DNA of 64,000 bases from Eutrigla gurnardus (GCA_963514095.1 OY741270.1:23538056-23602055); one strand, 5' to 3'; positions 43,059-54,529 are shown, counted from the first letter of the stretch. Program-made: numbers and translations. Notes: generated from the letters alone by a model not told the origin.

Positions 43059-43378
43059 CTGGCTCCATGATCCGGCCCTCAGTCTCCCTGCTTCCCCCCT
43101 CCGCTGAGCAGCTCTCTGGGGGCTCGGCCACGCTGGCCTGCCTGCTGACCGGCTACTCTCCTCAGGGAGCCGTGGTGAGCTGGGAGGTGGACGGCACCGA
43201 GGTGACGGAGGGGGTCCTGAGCAGCTCAGAGGAGGAGAAGAGCGGACTCTACAGCAGCAGCAGCACCCTGAGCCTGAGCCAGGAGCGCTGGATGGCAGGA
43301 GAGCTGTACTCCTGCAAGGTCCTCCATCACAACCACAACCAGATGCAGTCCCTCCACAGGAGCCAGTGTAAGGCCTAG
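43059..43378 (+). CDS. Ig light chain constant exon C4
   Basis: As C3, with a single difference noted: Ala instead of Ser at 15 (LPPSAEQLS). Intact acceptor, Cys 27/85/103 and stop. Confidence 0.95.
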
Positions 43379-43574
43379 AGGGTCTGGATGGAGGCCAGGA
43401 CAGGAGCTCTGCATGGGGGGAGCAGGAGGAACACACCTGCTGCTCTGAACAATCTGAGGACAACGTTTGTAGAGGAAACTATAAAGCCTTGTGTGACTGC
43501 TGTAAAGTAGCTAGAGAGTAATGTGTGTAGCTCAGCAAGTAGATGTGTGCGTTTAATAACTGTCTTTTTATAAT

Positions 43575-43580
43575 AATAAA
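43575..43580 (+). terminator. C4 poly(A) signal
   Basis: AATAAA about 197 bp after the stop codon. Confidence 0.7.
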
Positions 43581-43619
43581 GCTTTCACTGATGAATAAAA
43601 TGATGAAGTGTTTGGTGTT

Positions 43620-44044
43620 TTATTTTATGAATAGGACTAGAGAATGAAATGGTTTTATAACTACTAGTACTACTCCCTGCAGAAAATTAAAGCTAATGGT
43701 CGTATGTTTATTATGCTGTGACATTTGAAGAGAAAATACTATAGTTTGAGGATGAAATTAATTGGATTTTCAAGTTATCACTAATAAATTGTAAAAGTCT
43801 GAGAAGAATTGAACCTGACCATCTCACTCTCAAAGAGACTGAATGAACTGATAAGAATATGAGTTTAAAACTGCATGTGGAAGAGCGTCTGTGAGTCTGT
43901 TTCAGTTTTATTTAGAGTCATTGTGGTTCTGCTTGGTGACTCTGCTTGGTGTTGTGTTCACTGGACCAGTTATTCTCATCACCGTCTCTTCAACAACCCT
44001 CTGCACCTGCAGCAGGCCGTTCTCACTTCAGTCACACTGAAGGA
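43620..44044. other. Post-C4 flank running into the type-b V flank
   Basis: This is the uninterrupted form of the spacer between a C exon and the next V: AATAGGACTAGAGAATG (43632) continues directly to the type-b flank. It shows the ancestral spacing before LINE insertions elsewhere. No gene seen. Confidence 0.6.
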
Positions 44045-44072
44045 GGTTTTTGTACGGCTCTAAATCACTGTG
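44045..44072 (-). other. V8 12-RSS
   Basis: Minus-strand CACAGTG (44066-44072), spacer ATTTAGAGCCGT, ACAAAAACC (44045-44053); same as V3. Confidence 0.93.
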
Positions 44073-44597
44073 TGAACACACCGTCAGTATGTACACCCAG
44101 ACAGTAGTAATCTCCAGCATCTTCAGCCTGAACTCCACTGATGGTTAAAGTGTAGCGAGAACCAGAGCTACTGCCACTGAATCGAGACGGCGTTCCAGAG
44201 AAGAGATCTGATGTATCGTATATAAGAAGTTTGGGAGCCTGTCCAGGTTTCTGAAGGTACCAACTGAGATCAGCACCAATATCTGAGCTCCCCGTGGCGG
44301 TGAGTTCCACAGTCCCTCCAACACTAACAGACTTGGATTTGTCGGCCTGAGTCAGAAATTTTTGGGCAGAAGTCTCTGAAATGAGAAATGAAATGAGATT
44401 TTGAGAATGAAATGGAATAGCCAACAACATGCAGCAGCAGTCTAAATTATAACAATCATACAGAGATTAAGACATAAAGAAAATTGGACGCAAACATGAG
44501 AAGACATCAGCTGTAAAAATGATCACATATGTCTTCAAAACCTCTCACCCTGACTCAGAAAACCCAGCATGACAATCAGAGTTATTGGCAACATCAT
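44073..44597 (-). CDS. Ig light chain V segment V8, second family, first Cys absent
   Basis: Close paralogue of V3: leader exon 44549-44597, V exon 44073-44375, open frame, consensus RSS. It carries the same Ala codon in place of the first Cys (VELTATGSS). It differs from V3 mainly in CDR2 (DTSDLFS against STSGLFS), CDR3 (LGVHTDG against LGAHGGG) and Ser for Arg in FSGSSSGSR. Changes concentrated in CDRs with an intact frame are not what neutral decay predicts, though the counts are small. The unit has no J-C between V8 and V9. Confidence 0.8.
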
Positions 44598-44692
44598 CCT
44601 GAAGCAGTTTTCAGTGTGAGTACGAGAAAACAGTTCAGACTCACGGTGACACGAGAACTTAAAACTGCGAGGAGCAGCGATGCATTCAAATC

Positions 44693-44700
44693 ATGCAAAA
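44693..44700 (-). promoter_or_regulatory. V8 promoter octamer-like site
   Basis: TTTTGCAT on the minus strand about 96 bp upstream of the V8 start codon. Confidence 0.55.
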
Positions 44701-44879
44701 CCCGTTTGGGCCCAGCTGTGGTTGTGGAAGTGAAAGGGAGAGAGGAGGTGGAGGAAGTAGAGGCTACATCTCCCTGTGGACTGATCCAGAACATGAAGAA
44801 ACTGCTGACTCTCTGTTTCTCACCTCTCTGCTGTTTCTGTCTTTGTCAACTTTCCCAAAGGCCTTTGTACTGATAAATA

Positions 44880-45460
44880 GTTGCATGCTGCCCTCTGCTG
44901 GCTGTTAATGGAGATGCTCCAGATGTGACACTGATGGATTTAGGGGATCAATCATGTGTGAAGGGTTAACGATCCCTTTAGAGGCTTTAATTCTTCAAAC
45001 AAATTCAGGGCTTCATCCCAAAGCTGTGTGTATGGATTATGAATCATATTCTGCTTTATATGTCTCTGCTCTATTTTGTTACTGAGTTTATAATAGATGA
45101 TGTTATTATAACATCCTATGGGTTTCATGCCTCTCCTTGTTTTGTCTCCTCTGTTTCTGTTGTGCATTTTAATTGTGCTAAATGAATCAAATCAAAAATA
45201 TTATTCTGCTTTTTTTCTCCAATAGAAATTTGAATAAGTTTAACATCATCAAGCGTTCCACAAACATCCGTGTGAAACAGGTTCAATTAGTTGCAGCTCT
45301 GACACATTTCAGCTGAGATTTGAGTCACTTCCTGTTAGGAAAGTTTATTTAAAAAACATTTGACTCTTCATCCTAAAAGAAGCAAGAAGTTTTGTCCAGT
45401 TGGGACTGATTTCCTCCTCTGAGACGTTTGATGAATTGTCTTCATGATACAGACTGATTT
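44880..45460. other. Intergenic region, block B
   Basis: Paralogous to about 9640-13390 and 55180-57550 but lacking both the L2 fragment (single GGATTA at 45035-45040) and the unclassified element (single CTATG at 45116-45120). No gene seen. Confidence 0.7.
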
Positions 45461-46782
45461 TTGATTGATTGATTACATGTATTATTGTGTCATGCATAAT
45501 CAATATGCCCAGCCCACAAGGGCTTACAAGACACCAATATTAGACAACAAAAAGACCAGAAACCAAAAGTATTTGCTTAACAACACGAATACTAACAAAA
45601 TAAACCATCCTGACGTTTCTTCCAGGCTTTTGCAACAAAAGAGGCTAACTTAAAAACATTGAAATTAAACAACCCTTCAATCCTGTCATCATCAGTGCTC
45701 CAAAACATTTCAGGATACTGAATAAACATTTCGTTGAAAAAAGGTATTCTCAGCTCATCATAAAAAGGACAATATAAAATAAAATGAGATTCATTTTCTA
45801 CCTCTCCTAAGTCACAAAGTTCACAAAGTCTGTGTTCCTCTGGGATGTTTTTAAATCTGCCGACTTCAAGGGCCAGAGGAAGGATTCCTGTTCTTAACTG
45901 AGCACACAAGGATCTTTGATTTCTCCCTAAGTTTGCTTTTACATTAAATTCAGTAGCATAGTTATGTTTGATCTGAATATATGTTCGATATTTCGGTTTT
46001 AACAAGATGTCATTTAAACACTTTTTTTCAAATCCAAAGAGTAACTTTTCTCTAATTGTGTTTCCACTGCATGATAAATTATTTCTATAGATATACTGTA
46101 GTTCAGCTTCTCTGAAGACAGCATGAAGCTCTGCAGCCCATGGACCATTCTGAACTTCACTCCAAAGGAAAACCTTCTTACTGATCCTATTATCTGACAT
46201 ATTAATGAAACGATTCCACAGTCTAATCATTTCACATTTCCTCCTTATTGATCCAGGAATCCAACCCATGTCACCCTGAGCAGCAACTTTATGAATGCCC
46301 AGAAAACAACGTATAGCTCTGTTTTGTACTGCATCTGAAATGGACCTTTCTTTAAATCCCCATATCCCTGCAGCATAATTCATAATAGGAGAAACACATG
46401 CATCATACAGTTGAGAGTAAGTGGAATATCCCAGGTCTTTACATATTTTTAGCTTGTTAACAACAGACCCCAAAGCTCTGCTAGCTGAACCAGCCAAGAG
46501 TTTAATTCCATTTTCCTAAGTCATAAATTCATCAAGAGGGAATCCCAAATATTTGTACTCAGATTCATATTCCAATGTCATGTTCCAGAAAGTGAAAATG
46601 TTCCCACTTCTTGGAACCCTTTTTTTCCAAAAATGAATTATCTGTGTTTGACTCTGATTTATTGACAGCCTCCATCTGTAACACCAGGTCTTTAATAAAT
46701 GTAACATAATCTGTAAATCATCTTCTGATTCAGCCAGCAGCGCAGTATCATCTGCATACAGCAAAATACCCACAGTTAAGTC
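45461..46782 (-). mobile_element. LINE 3' fragment (copy B)
   Basis: Same insertion as 13391-14718. This copy keeps the longest frame: 45592-46497 (301 codons, ending VAKAWKKRQDGLFC), with CELCDLGEVENESH, and 46516-46809 with LLYADDTALLAES. They are separated by one stop near 46515. Inactive and 5'-truncated. Confidence 0.75.
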
Positions 46783-47367
46783 CTGGTTCAGTTTATCAGG
46801 ATCATTCAAGACAGGCCTTCCTGTCTGCTTTTGTTTAACGTTACACTCTCTTCAGGAGCTGATCATGTGACCTTCACCTGCATATTACACATGATGGAGG
46901 AAACCTGTCTCCTGCATTTTAACGGTCTGTTTGCATTTAATTAAAAGTTGATGCATTTTAAGGGATAACAAATACTAAAAAGGTAAACACTTCTTTAAAA
47001 GTATAAAATGTTCCAGGTCACACTGCTTTTAGCACCAAGACACAAGAACAGACAGTAGTTTGTCTAAACAATGGTTTGACCTTTTTTTCAGATGAATTCA
47101 AAAACAATTTCCCTGAATTGGAGCAGAAACAACACGGTTGCAGCTGGAGGCCCGATCACTCTGAACCAAGGTTGGGCTGATAATGAAACTGGAGAAATAT
47201 CTGAAAATGTTCAGAAATAATACTTTGAAGTGAGAGGCAGAGATCCCAGTAATGTGTGTGCTTGGTGAGGTTTGTGTCAGCTCTGTGTTCACTGGTCTGT
47301 GTCTCCTCAGCAGCTGCAGAAGGTTCCTGCTGGAACAGCTCAGCTTCTCTGCAGTCTGACTGAGGGA
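46783..47367. other. Type-a V flank
   Basis: Non-coding flank of V9; matches 14719-15295 and 61000-61361. No gene seen. Confidence 0.6.
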
Positions 47368-47395
47368 GGTTTTTGTACCACGACAAATCACTGTG
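47368..47395 (-). other. V9 12-RSS
   Basis: Minus-strand CACAGTG (47389-47395), 12-base spacer with one change (GTGGT at the nonamer end), ACAAAAACC (47368-47376). Confidence 0.93.
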
Positions 47396-47845
47396 TGAAC
47401 ACAGGCCCACTGTGGTAACTCTGACAGTAATAAACTGCTGCATCTTCAGCCTGAACTCCACTGATGGTCAAAGTGAAGTCAGAGCTGCTTCCACGGCCAG
47501 TAAACCGAGATGGTGTTCCTGATTGAAGTGTGCTAGCGTAATATATCAGGAGCTTTGGAGGCTGTCCAGATTTCTGTTGATACCAGGACAACGCAATACC
47601 ACTGACAACAGGCTGACTAGTCTTACAGGTGAGAGCGACAGTGGATCCTGGAGTAGATGTCACTACTGGAGGCTGAGTCACAGTCACCTGACCGCTGCAT
47701 CCTGCAGGACAAAACAAATCATTCATTCATCAGCAGAAGGAAAGGAGAGAAAAGGAGAGGCGTCGTGTTTGAGATGTTGCCGAGCCAACAAACCTGTAAA
47801 CCAGCAGCAGGCCAGCGTCCAGATGAGGATGGTGATGAGAGTCAT
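47396..47845 (-). CDS. Ig kappa-like V segment V9
   Basis: Leader exon 47794-47845, V exon 47396-47701 (306 bp, short CDR3 end). CDR1 VVSGIALS, CDR2 YASTLQS; framework 3 reads FTGRGSSSDF where siblings have FSGSGS; CDR3 stem QSYHSGP. Cys pair and Trp present, frame open. It heads the V9-J5-C5 unit and looks functional. Confidence 0.92.
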
Positions 47846-47947
47846 GGTGGTTGTGGTCTCTGCTGTGTTGACTGACAGATCTGAGTCCTGCAGTGTTGAA
47901 CTCACAGGACTATAAAGCTTCTCAGTTCACTGGAGGATCAGCTGACG

Positions 47948-47955
47948 ATGCAAAG
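47948..47955 (-). promoter_or_regulatory. V9 promoter octamer-like site
   Basis: CTTTGCAT on the minus strand about 103 bp upstream of the start codon. Confidence 0.6.
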
Positions 47956-48632
47956 CCTCCTCTCTATGGAAATGATTTCTCTGCTCTCAACAGACTGAAG
48001 GCAACGTGGGACACGAAATCAGGAGGAATACGGCTCGGATGAACAACATGGAGGATCTTAATGGAACAGAGGAAAACACTCACATTAAAAGTGCAGTTGA
48101 GGATTTAAGGATACGTTTGTGTTCACTGTGGTTGGTATGAAACGTTTGTCTGCTGTTCATTTACTGACAGGATTTAATGAAATCTATCAGATATTTCACT
48201 TTTTCATCATATGATTTTGTAAATCATCATTAATTATAAGCATCATGTTCATTTAACCATGTATGAACTTAAATAAGACTGAAAATATGACTTATGAGGA
48301 GGCTGTAATCTTTTTCTGTCTGGAGTAGAAAAGTAAAAAAAAAAAATTATATAATCAGTCTTTATTTTTAAAATACGTTTAAATCCATATAATTTGAAAG
48401 ATTTTGTAGATTTAATTAAATATAATTATTTCTATATTACTAGAAAAAGTGTTTTCAGTGGATAGATTTGTCTGTCAAATTTAAAAATATGCTATACAAT
48501 TGTTAAAAAACATGTAGAAGTTGAAGGAATAGGAGATAAATCATTACTTAATGAAAATAAATGATTAATTATGCATTCTTACTATAAAATAACTCTGTTT
48601 TCAGTGGACAGATGCTTGTTCACAGTGCAGGA

Positions 48633-48671
48633 GGTTTTTGTACGGCCACTTAACGAGGTTGTATCACTGTG
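48633..48671 (+). other. J5 23-RSS
   Basis: GGTTTTTGT, 23-base spacer, CACTGTG (48665-48671). The V9-J5 spacer shows no gene. Confidence 0.95.
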
Positions 48672-48709
48672 GTACACTTTTGGTGGAGGAACCAAACTCA
48701 TCGTTAACT
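48672..48709 (+). CDS. Ig kappa-like J segment J5
   Basis: Y-T-FGGGTKLIVN, then one base before donor GTAAGT; same as J3. The intron to C5 holds no gene. Confidence 0.94.
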
Positions 48710-49395
48710 GTAAGTATCACAGATTTATGATTTCTACAACGTTCAGTATTATAATCGCTTTGTCAAAAGTTAATGTGATGAACCAAACCATTATTTTGGA
48801 TCATTTATACTTTTTGGATATTTATTATTCATTAATCTAGGCTGATATTGGAGTTTAGGAAAACACTGCATATTATTTTCCTATTATAGATTATGTTTTG
48901 GTGAAGTAGATGCAGTATTTTATTTTGTAACATTGAAACATCTGTTAGTGTGTTAGCTGTACGTTATAAAATCTAATGTTGATCAAACAAATAAGAGGGT
49001 TTATTGTACATTCAGTGTCGCTGCAGTTTGTGTTCACGGTTCGTTAGTTCAAAGTGATGAAAAGGAAGTGAAACAGACAGATGTCAAAGTCTTTCACTGC
49101 TTACAGTTTACAGATGATTAATGAAACTTTTCTATTCCAATGACTCCTCAGTCACATTGTATATGATTCTATAATGATTTAATGAGGAGAGCCGCAGGAG
49201 AAGATTGGTTCCTGTAAATGACAGAACTCCAGTCAGCGTTGTATTTGTTAAATCCTCCCTCCATCCCATGTCTCTGTGTGACCACAGCATCATGCACACA
49301 GCTAACCCTCAGTAACGTCACCTCTGTCATGTTCAGCTGTCTTTCCTACAGTGGAAGTTAATCTGCTCCTCGTGTGTCTCTGCTCTCCCCTCCAG

Positions 49396-49715
49396 CTGGC
49401 TCCATGATCCGGCCCTCAGTCTCCCTGCTTCCCCCCTCCTCTGAGCAGCTCTCTGGGGGCTCGGCCACGCTGGCCTGCCTGCTGACCGGCTACTCTCCTC
49501 AGGGAGCCGTGGTGAGCTGGGAGGTGGACGGCACCGAGGTGACGGAGGGGGTCCTGAGCAGCTCAGAGGAGGAGAAGAGCGGACTCTACAGCAGCAGCAG
49601 CACCCTGAGCCTGAGCCAGGAGCGCTGGATGGCAGGAGAGCTGTACTCCTGCAAGGTCCTCCATCACAACCACAACCAGATGCAGTCCCTCCACAGGAGC
49701 CAGTGTAAGGCCTAG
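49396..49715 (+). CDS. Ig light chain constant exon C5
   Basis: Protein same as C3; intact acceptor, Cys 27/85/103, Trp 41 and stop. Confidence 0.95.
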
Positions 49716-49911
49716 AGGGTCTGGATGGAGGCCAGGACAGGAGCGCTGCATGGGGGGAGCAGGAGGAACACACCTGCTGCTCTGAACAATCTGAGGACAA
49801 CGTTTGTAGAGGAAACTATAAAGCCTTGTGTGACTGCTGTAAAGTAGCTAGAGAGTAATGTGTGTAGCTCAGCAAGTAGATGTGTGCGTTTAATAACTGT
49901 CTTTTTATAAT

Positions 49912-49917
49912 AATAAA
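49912..49917 (+). terminator. C5 poly(A) signal
   Basis: AATAAA about 197 bp after the stop codon. Confidence 0.7.
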
Positions 49918-49949
49918 GCTTTCACTGATGAATTACATGATAAAGTGTT

Positions 49950-50413
49950 TGGTGTTTTATTTTATTAAGAGAAGTAAAGAATGAAATGGTTTCATATCAA
50001 CTGGTTCTACTCCCTGCAGAAAATGAAAGCTTTGGATTCATCTTATAAAAAGTCATATTTCTACATTATAATACAATAATACAGAGATGTTAAACTGAGG
50101 GAGGATTCTGCAGAAACTTCACCTCCATCCATCAGACAGAGAAGACAGGACCCACACATGCAGACAGACAAGGTTGCAGTGCCGAGGCTCAGTGTTCAAT
50201 AAACCAGTTCAGGTTCGGTACACAGGAAGGCAGTCGGTGAAGATAACGGCACAAACGTCCGAGAGGAAGGAAAGCTGATTTTCCATAATCTTCTTTATGT
50301 TCATTACTTTACGAAATAAACATTTTAAATGATTGATACATTCAAAAAGGTTGTACCATCCTAAAATAAAACTGTGGATTATAAGAAGTCAGTGTCTCTG
50401 TGTTATTTTTAGG
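49950..50413. other. Post-C5 flank
   Basis: Matches the post-C1 flank (17880-18331). No gene seen. Confidence 0.5.
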
Positions 50414-52655
50414 CAAGGCAAGGCAACTTTATTTGTATAGCACATTTCATCCACAAGGCAGACTCAAAGTGCTTCACATCATGACATGTCATACAATAAA
50501 GTGAAGAAAAAAGAATTAAAATAAAATAAAGGCAAAATTAAAATGCATTACAGAAAGACAAGGAGAATAAAAACATATTTGCAATAATTAAAAACAGTGC
50601 AGACATTAAAAGATTTAGCAGAAAGCTATGGTGAACATAAAAGTTTTCAGTCTAGTTTTAAAAGTGGTCAGAGTTGGGGCAAGTCTTACATCTTCAGGAA
50701 GTTTATTCCAGCTATTTGTTGCATAGTGACTAAATGATGCTCTTCCGTGATTGTTGTTTACTCTGGGAATCACTAACAGATTGGTCTCAGAAGATCTTAG
50801 TGGTCTAGAAGGCTTATGTAGTGGGAGCATATCAGTGATATACTTCGGTCCTAGACCATGTAGTGATTTATATGTGAGCAGGAGGATTTTTAAATCAATC
50901 CTCTGACATACAGGGAGCCAATGTAAGGATTTAAGAATTGGTGTAATGTGCTCACATTTTTTGGTCTTTGTAAGAACTCTAGCAGCAGCGTTCTGAACTG
51001 TAGCTGCCTGACAGTTTTTTTCGGAAGACCTGCAAAGAGACCATTACAGTAGTCTAGCCTACTAGTAATAAAGGCATGTACAAGTTTTTCTAAGTCTTGA
51101 GCTGACATGAGCCCTCTAAGTCTTGCTACATTTTTGAGGTGTTGTGGAAAAATGAATCTGCCCAATAAAGATCAACAACCAGGATCAGCTTTTTCTCCGA
51201 GGTTTATTCCACTAAGTATTCTCATCTGCAGAAGAAAGTACTGTTCACCCCTGCCTTCTGATGCAAAGGTTCAGAATCAGCAGGAACGACCCTGAGTCTA
51301 ACAACAATCAGGCGTCACAGTCCTGAAATTATCTTATGTCAATGTGGCACTCATGTTCATAACATCTACAAACAGGCATTCATTTTCGTCATAGCATAAC
51401 AGTCAGATGAGGAGATGTGGATCGACGTCTGGCCTGACAAATATTCTGATTATAAATTACAAACATCCAAAATTCCCATTACAGAGTTGATAGTAGGCTG
51501 ATTTTCTTACTGATTTAATGTGACTGTCGAAATGTAAATCAGAATCCATAATAACCCCAAGATTTCTGGTTTTGTTTGTGGTTTTCAGGGACAGAGAGTG
51601 AAGGTGTTGAATTACTTTAAACCTTTCTTTTTTAGCACCAAAAACAATTATCTCAGTTTTGTCCTCATTTAGTTGTAGGAAGTTTTGGCACATCCAGTCT
51701 TTGACTTGTTCAATGCACTGGCACAGAAGATCTATGGGGCGATAGTCGTTTGGTGATAGTGCTACATAGATTGGGGTGTCATTGGCATAGCAATGGTGCT
51801 CGATGTTATTATTTTGCATGATTTGTCCTAGTGGCAGCATGTAGATGTTGAATAAAGTCGGCCCCAAGATTGAACCTTGGGGGACTCCACACGTTACATT
51901 GGTAGGTTCTGATACATAGTCGCCAATGGAAACAAAATAGTTCCTATCTTGTAGATATGACTTGAACCAGTTTAAGACTGTGCCTGAGAGCCCCACCCAG
52001 TTTTCCAACCTGTCCAAGAGTATTGAGTGGTCAACCATGTCAAATGCAGCACTGAGGTCTAATAGCATTCATATTGAAGTTTTGCCAGAGTCTGTGTTGA
52101 GACGGATGTTATTTACAACTTTAATAAGGGCCGTCTCGGTGCTATGAAAAGGTTGAAATCCTGACTGGAAGTTGTTGTGGCAGCCAGTTGAAGCCAGGAA
52201 GTGATTTAGTTGTTGGAGGACAACTTTCTCAATTATTTTACTTATGAAGGGTAGATTTGAAATTGGTCTGTAGTTGTTGATAATTGAGGCATCTAGGCTG
52301 GGCTTTTTTAGAAGAGGTTAAATGACTGCAGTTTTGAAGGCCTTTGGGAAATTGCCTGATTGAATAGAGTTATTAACTATTTGCAATACGTCTATTGATA
52401 GGCAGTCAAAAATATTCTTAAAAAAGTTGGTAGGTAAAGCATCAAGGCAGCAGGTGGATGATTTTAGATTTATTTCTATCGCACTTTTTAAGACTAAATT
52501 GTAGGCCCAGAGGCTCTCTTTATAGATGTCATGGTGAATATGAAGTTTAGTACTCCAAGAGGATTCGTTCAGCCTTCCTGCCTCTCTTCTCTGGGCTGTC
52601 ACAACAGCAGCTTTTCTCCAGGGTGCCTTTTGCTTACCAGAAATTGTTTTAACCG
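50414..52655 (-). mobile_element. Rex1/L2-like LINE (copy 2) with a nested LTR-like insert
   Basis: Same family as 18332-29360, flanked by TTTTAGG (50407-50413 and 52656-52662); the empty site is near 40535-40541. Minus-strand reading: LKSSTCCLDALPTNFFKN, a stop in the region before YRPIS, LLDLSAAFDMVDHSIL, CGVPQGSILGPTLF, and HHCYANDTPIYVAL, where the catalytic YADD has become YAND. Then comes the LTR-like insert at 51142 and the C-terminal part. About 300 bp are missing near 52480 compared with copy 1. Inactive. It preserves the site that Gypsy hit in copy 1. Confidence 0.88.
51142..51483 (-). mobile_element. Solo-LTR-like insertion
   Basis: 342 bp between GAGGTG (51136-51141) and GAGTTG (51484-51489), a 6-bp duplication with one mismatch. 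On the minus strand it starts TGTAATGGG, ends TTCCACAA, and has AATAAA internally, as in an LTR. LINE copy 1 reads TTGAGGTGATAGTAGG without it. No coding sequence. Confidence 0.6.
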
Positions 52656-52662
52656 TTTTAGG

Positions 52663-53126
52663 TCATGTTCATTATGAAAAATGTTGTGTTGATCATCTCA
52701 GCATCATATCTGATATTACACCTGATAGTACAGAAGCTTTCTTATTAGATTGTGATATTTAATATCAACTACATTTTAGATATGAATTGGTTCTTTTTTT
52801 CTGTGTACTGTTGTTATATTCCATCGTTTTGTGCAGCTATCAGTAGAGACACTGTTGAGGACTTTATCAGCGGCTATAGTGCAACAAGATTTTAACCTGA
52901 CCAGCTCACTCTCAAAGAGACTGAATGAACTGATAAGAATATGAGTTTAAAACTGCATGTGGAAGAGCGTCTGTGAGTCTGTTTCAGTTTTATTTAGAGT
53001 CATTGTGGTTCTGCTTGGTGACTCTGCTTGGTGTTGTGTTCACTGGACCAGTTATTCTCATCACCGTCTCTTCAACAACCCTCTGCACCTGCAGCAGGCC
53101 GTTCTCACTTCAGTCACACTGAAGGA
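52663..53126. other. Type-b V flank without its V
   Basis: Continues from the target of the LINE (TCATGTTCATTATG, as at 40542) into the type-b V flank. The V that should follow is missing; see the half-RSS at 53127. Confidence 0.65.
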
Positions 53127-53147
53127 GGTTTTTGTACGGCGACAAAT
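53127..53147 (-). other. Orphan half-RSS (nonamer and spacer only)
   Basis: Nonamer ACAAAAACC (53127-53135 on the minus strand) and an intact 12-base spacer (53136-53147), but no heptamer or V exon. The next bases, GTTGATACATTTT, belong to the type-a flank (as at 46947). A deletion has removed everything between them. Confidence 0.8.
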
Positions 53148-53570
53148 GTTGATACATTTTAAGGGATAACAAATACTAAAAAGGTAAACACTTCTTTAAA
53201 AGTATAAAATGTTCCAGGTCTCACTGCTTTCAGCACCAAGACACAAGAACAGACAGTAGTTTGTCTAAACAATGGTTTGATGTTTTTTTTTCAGATGAAT
53301 TCAAAAATAATTTCCCTGAATTGGAGCAGAAACAACACGGTTGCAGCTGGAGGCCCGATCACTCTGAACCAAGGTTGGGCTGATAATGAAACTGGAGAAA
53401 TATCTGAAAATGTTAAGAAATAATACTTTGAAGTGAGAGGCAGAGATCCCAGTAATGTGTGTGCTTGGTGAGGTTTATGTCAGCTCTGTGTTCACTGGTC
53501 TGTGTCTCCTCAGCAGCTGCAGAAGGTTCCTGCTGGAACAGCTCAGCTTCTCTGCAGTCTGACTGAGGGA
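53148..53570. other. Type-a V flank
   Basis: Non-coding flank of V10. No gene seen. Confidence 0.6.
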
Positions 53571-53598
53571 GGTTTTTGTACGACGAGAAATCACTGTG
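53571..53598 (-). other. V10 12-RSS
   Basis: Minus-strand CACAGTG (53592-53598), 12-base spacer, ACAAAAACC (53571-53579). Confidence 0.93.
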
Positions 53599-54057
53599 TG
53601 AACACAGGCCCACTGTGGACACTCATACAGTAATAAACTGCTGCATCTTCAGCCTGAACTCCACTGATGGTCAAAGTGAAGTCAGAGCTGCTTCCACTGC
53701 CACTAAACCGAGATGGTGTTCCTGATTGACGTGTGCTAGCGTAATATATCAGGAGCTTTGGAGGCTGTCCAGATTTCTGTTGATACCAGTACAAAAACTG
53801 ATATCCACTACTTGTGTAAACAGGCTGACTATTCTTGCAGGTGAGAGCGACAGTGGATCCTGGAGTAGATGTCACTACTGGAGGCTGAGTCACAGTCACC
53901 TGACCGCTGCATCCTGCAGGACAAAACAAATCATTCATTCATCAGCAGAAGGAAAGGAGAGAAAAGGCGAGGCGTCGTGTTTAAGATGTTGCCGAGCCAA
54001 CAAACCTGTAAACCAGCAGCAGGCCAGCGTCCAGATGAGGATGGTGATGAGAGTCAT
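53599..54057 (-). CDS. Ig kappa-like V segment V10
   Basis: Leader exon 54006-54057 (intact, unlike its paralogue V1), V exon 53599-53913. It has VALTCKNSQPV; CDR1 VYTSSGYQFLY is three residues longer than in most; CDR2 YASTRQS; short CDR3 stem MSVHSGP. Open frame, Cys pair and Trp present. There is no J-C between V10 and V11, so it would need a distant J. Confidence 0.92.
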
Positions 54058-54159
54058 GGTGGTTGTGGTCTCTGCTGTGTTGACTGACAGATCTGAGTCC
54101 TGCAGTGTTGAACTCACAGGACTATAAAGCTTCTCAGTTCACTGGAGGATCAGCTGACG

Positions 54160-54167
54160 ATGCAAAT
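54160..54167 (-). promoter_or_regulatory. V10 promoter octamer (perfect)
   Basis: ATTTGCAT about 103 bp upstream of the start codon; the final base is supplied by the LINE fragment at 54167, as in V1. Confidence 0.7.
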
Positions 54168-54529
54168 TGCCTGCCCCTCATAATACGGGACCGTCCCACG
54201 TTTATGAACTTTAAGACTCATTTAAAATTGTGGCTCAGGGAAAATCAAAGCTGCACTCACTTTTAACTGCATCACACACTTCATCATGTGTGTCACTCAC
54301 ATGTCCTGTTGCATCTTGTCTTGTCTGTTAGTGTTTGTCTTGACCCTCAGATTAAATATGAGGGTGTTGTATGTATGTTTCTTTGTTTTTATGTTTTCTA
54401 TGTTTTCTGCCTGGGTACAATAGATGAAAACTAGCCATTGTACTATCAAGTATTTACATTGTGTATTTAAACTGATGTCCATAAATATGCACTGTCCCTA
54501 TTAAATAAACTAATAGTTCAATAAATAAA
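54167..54529 (+). mobile_element. LINE 3' fragment in the V10 promoter flank
   Basis: Same insertion as 852-1211, at the same point between ATGCAAA and GCCTCC. It shows that V1 and V10 derive from one duplicated segment. Confidence 0.65.
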
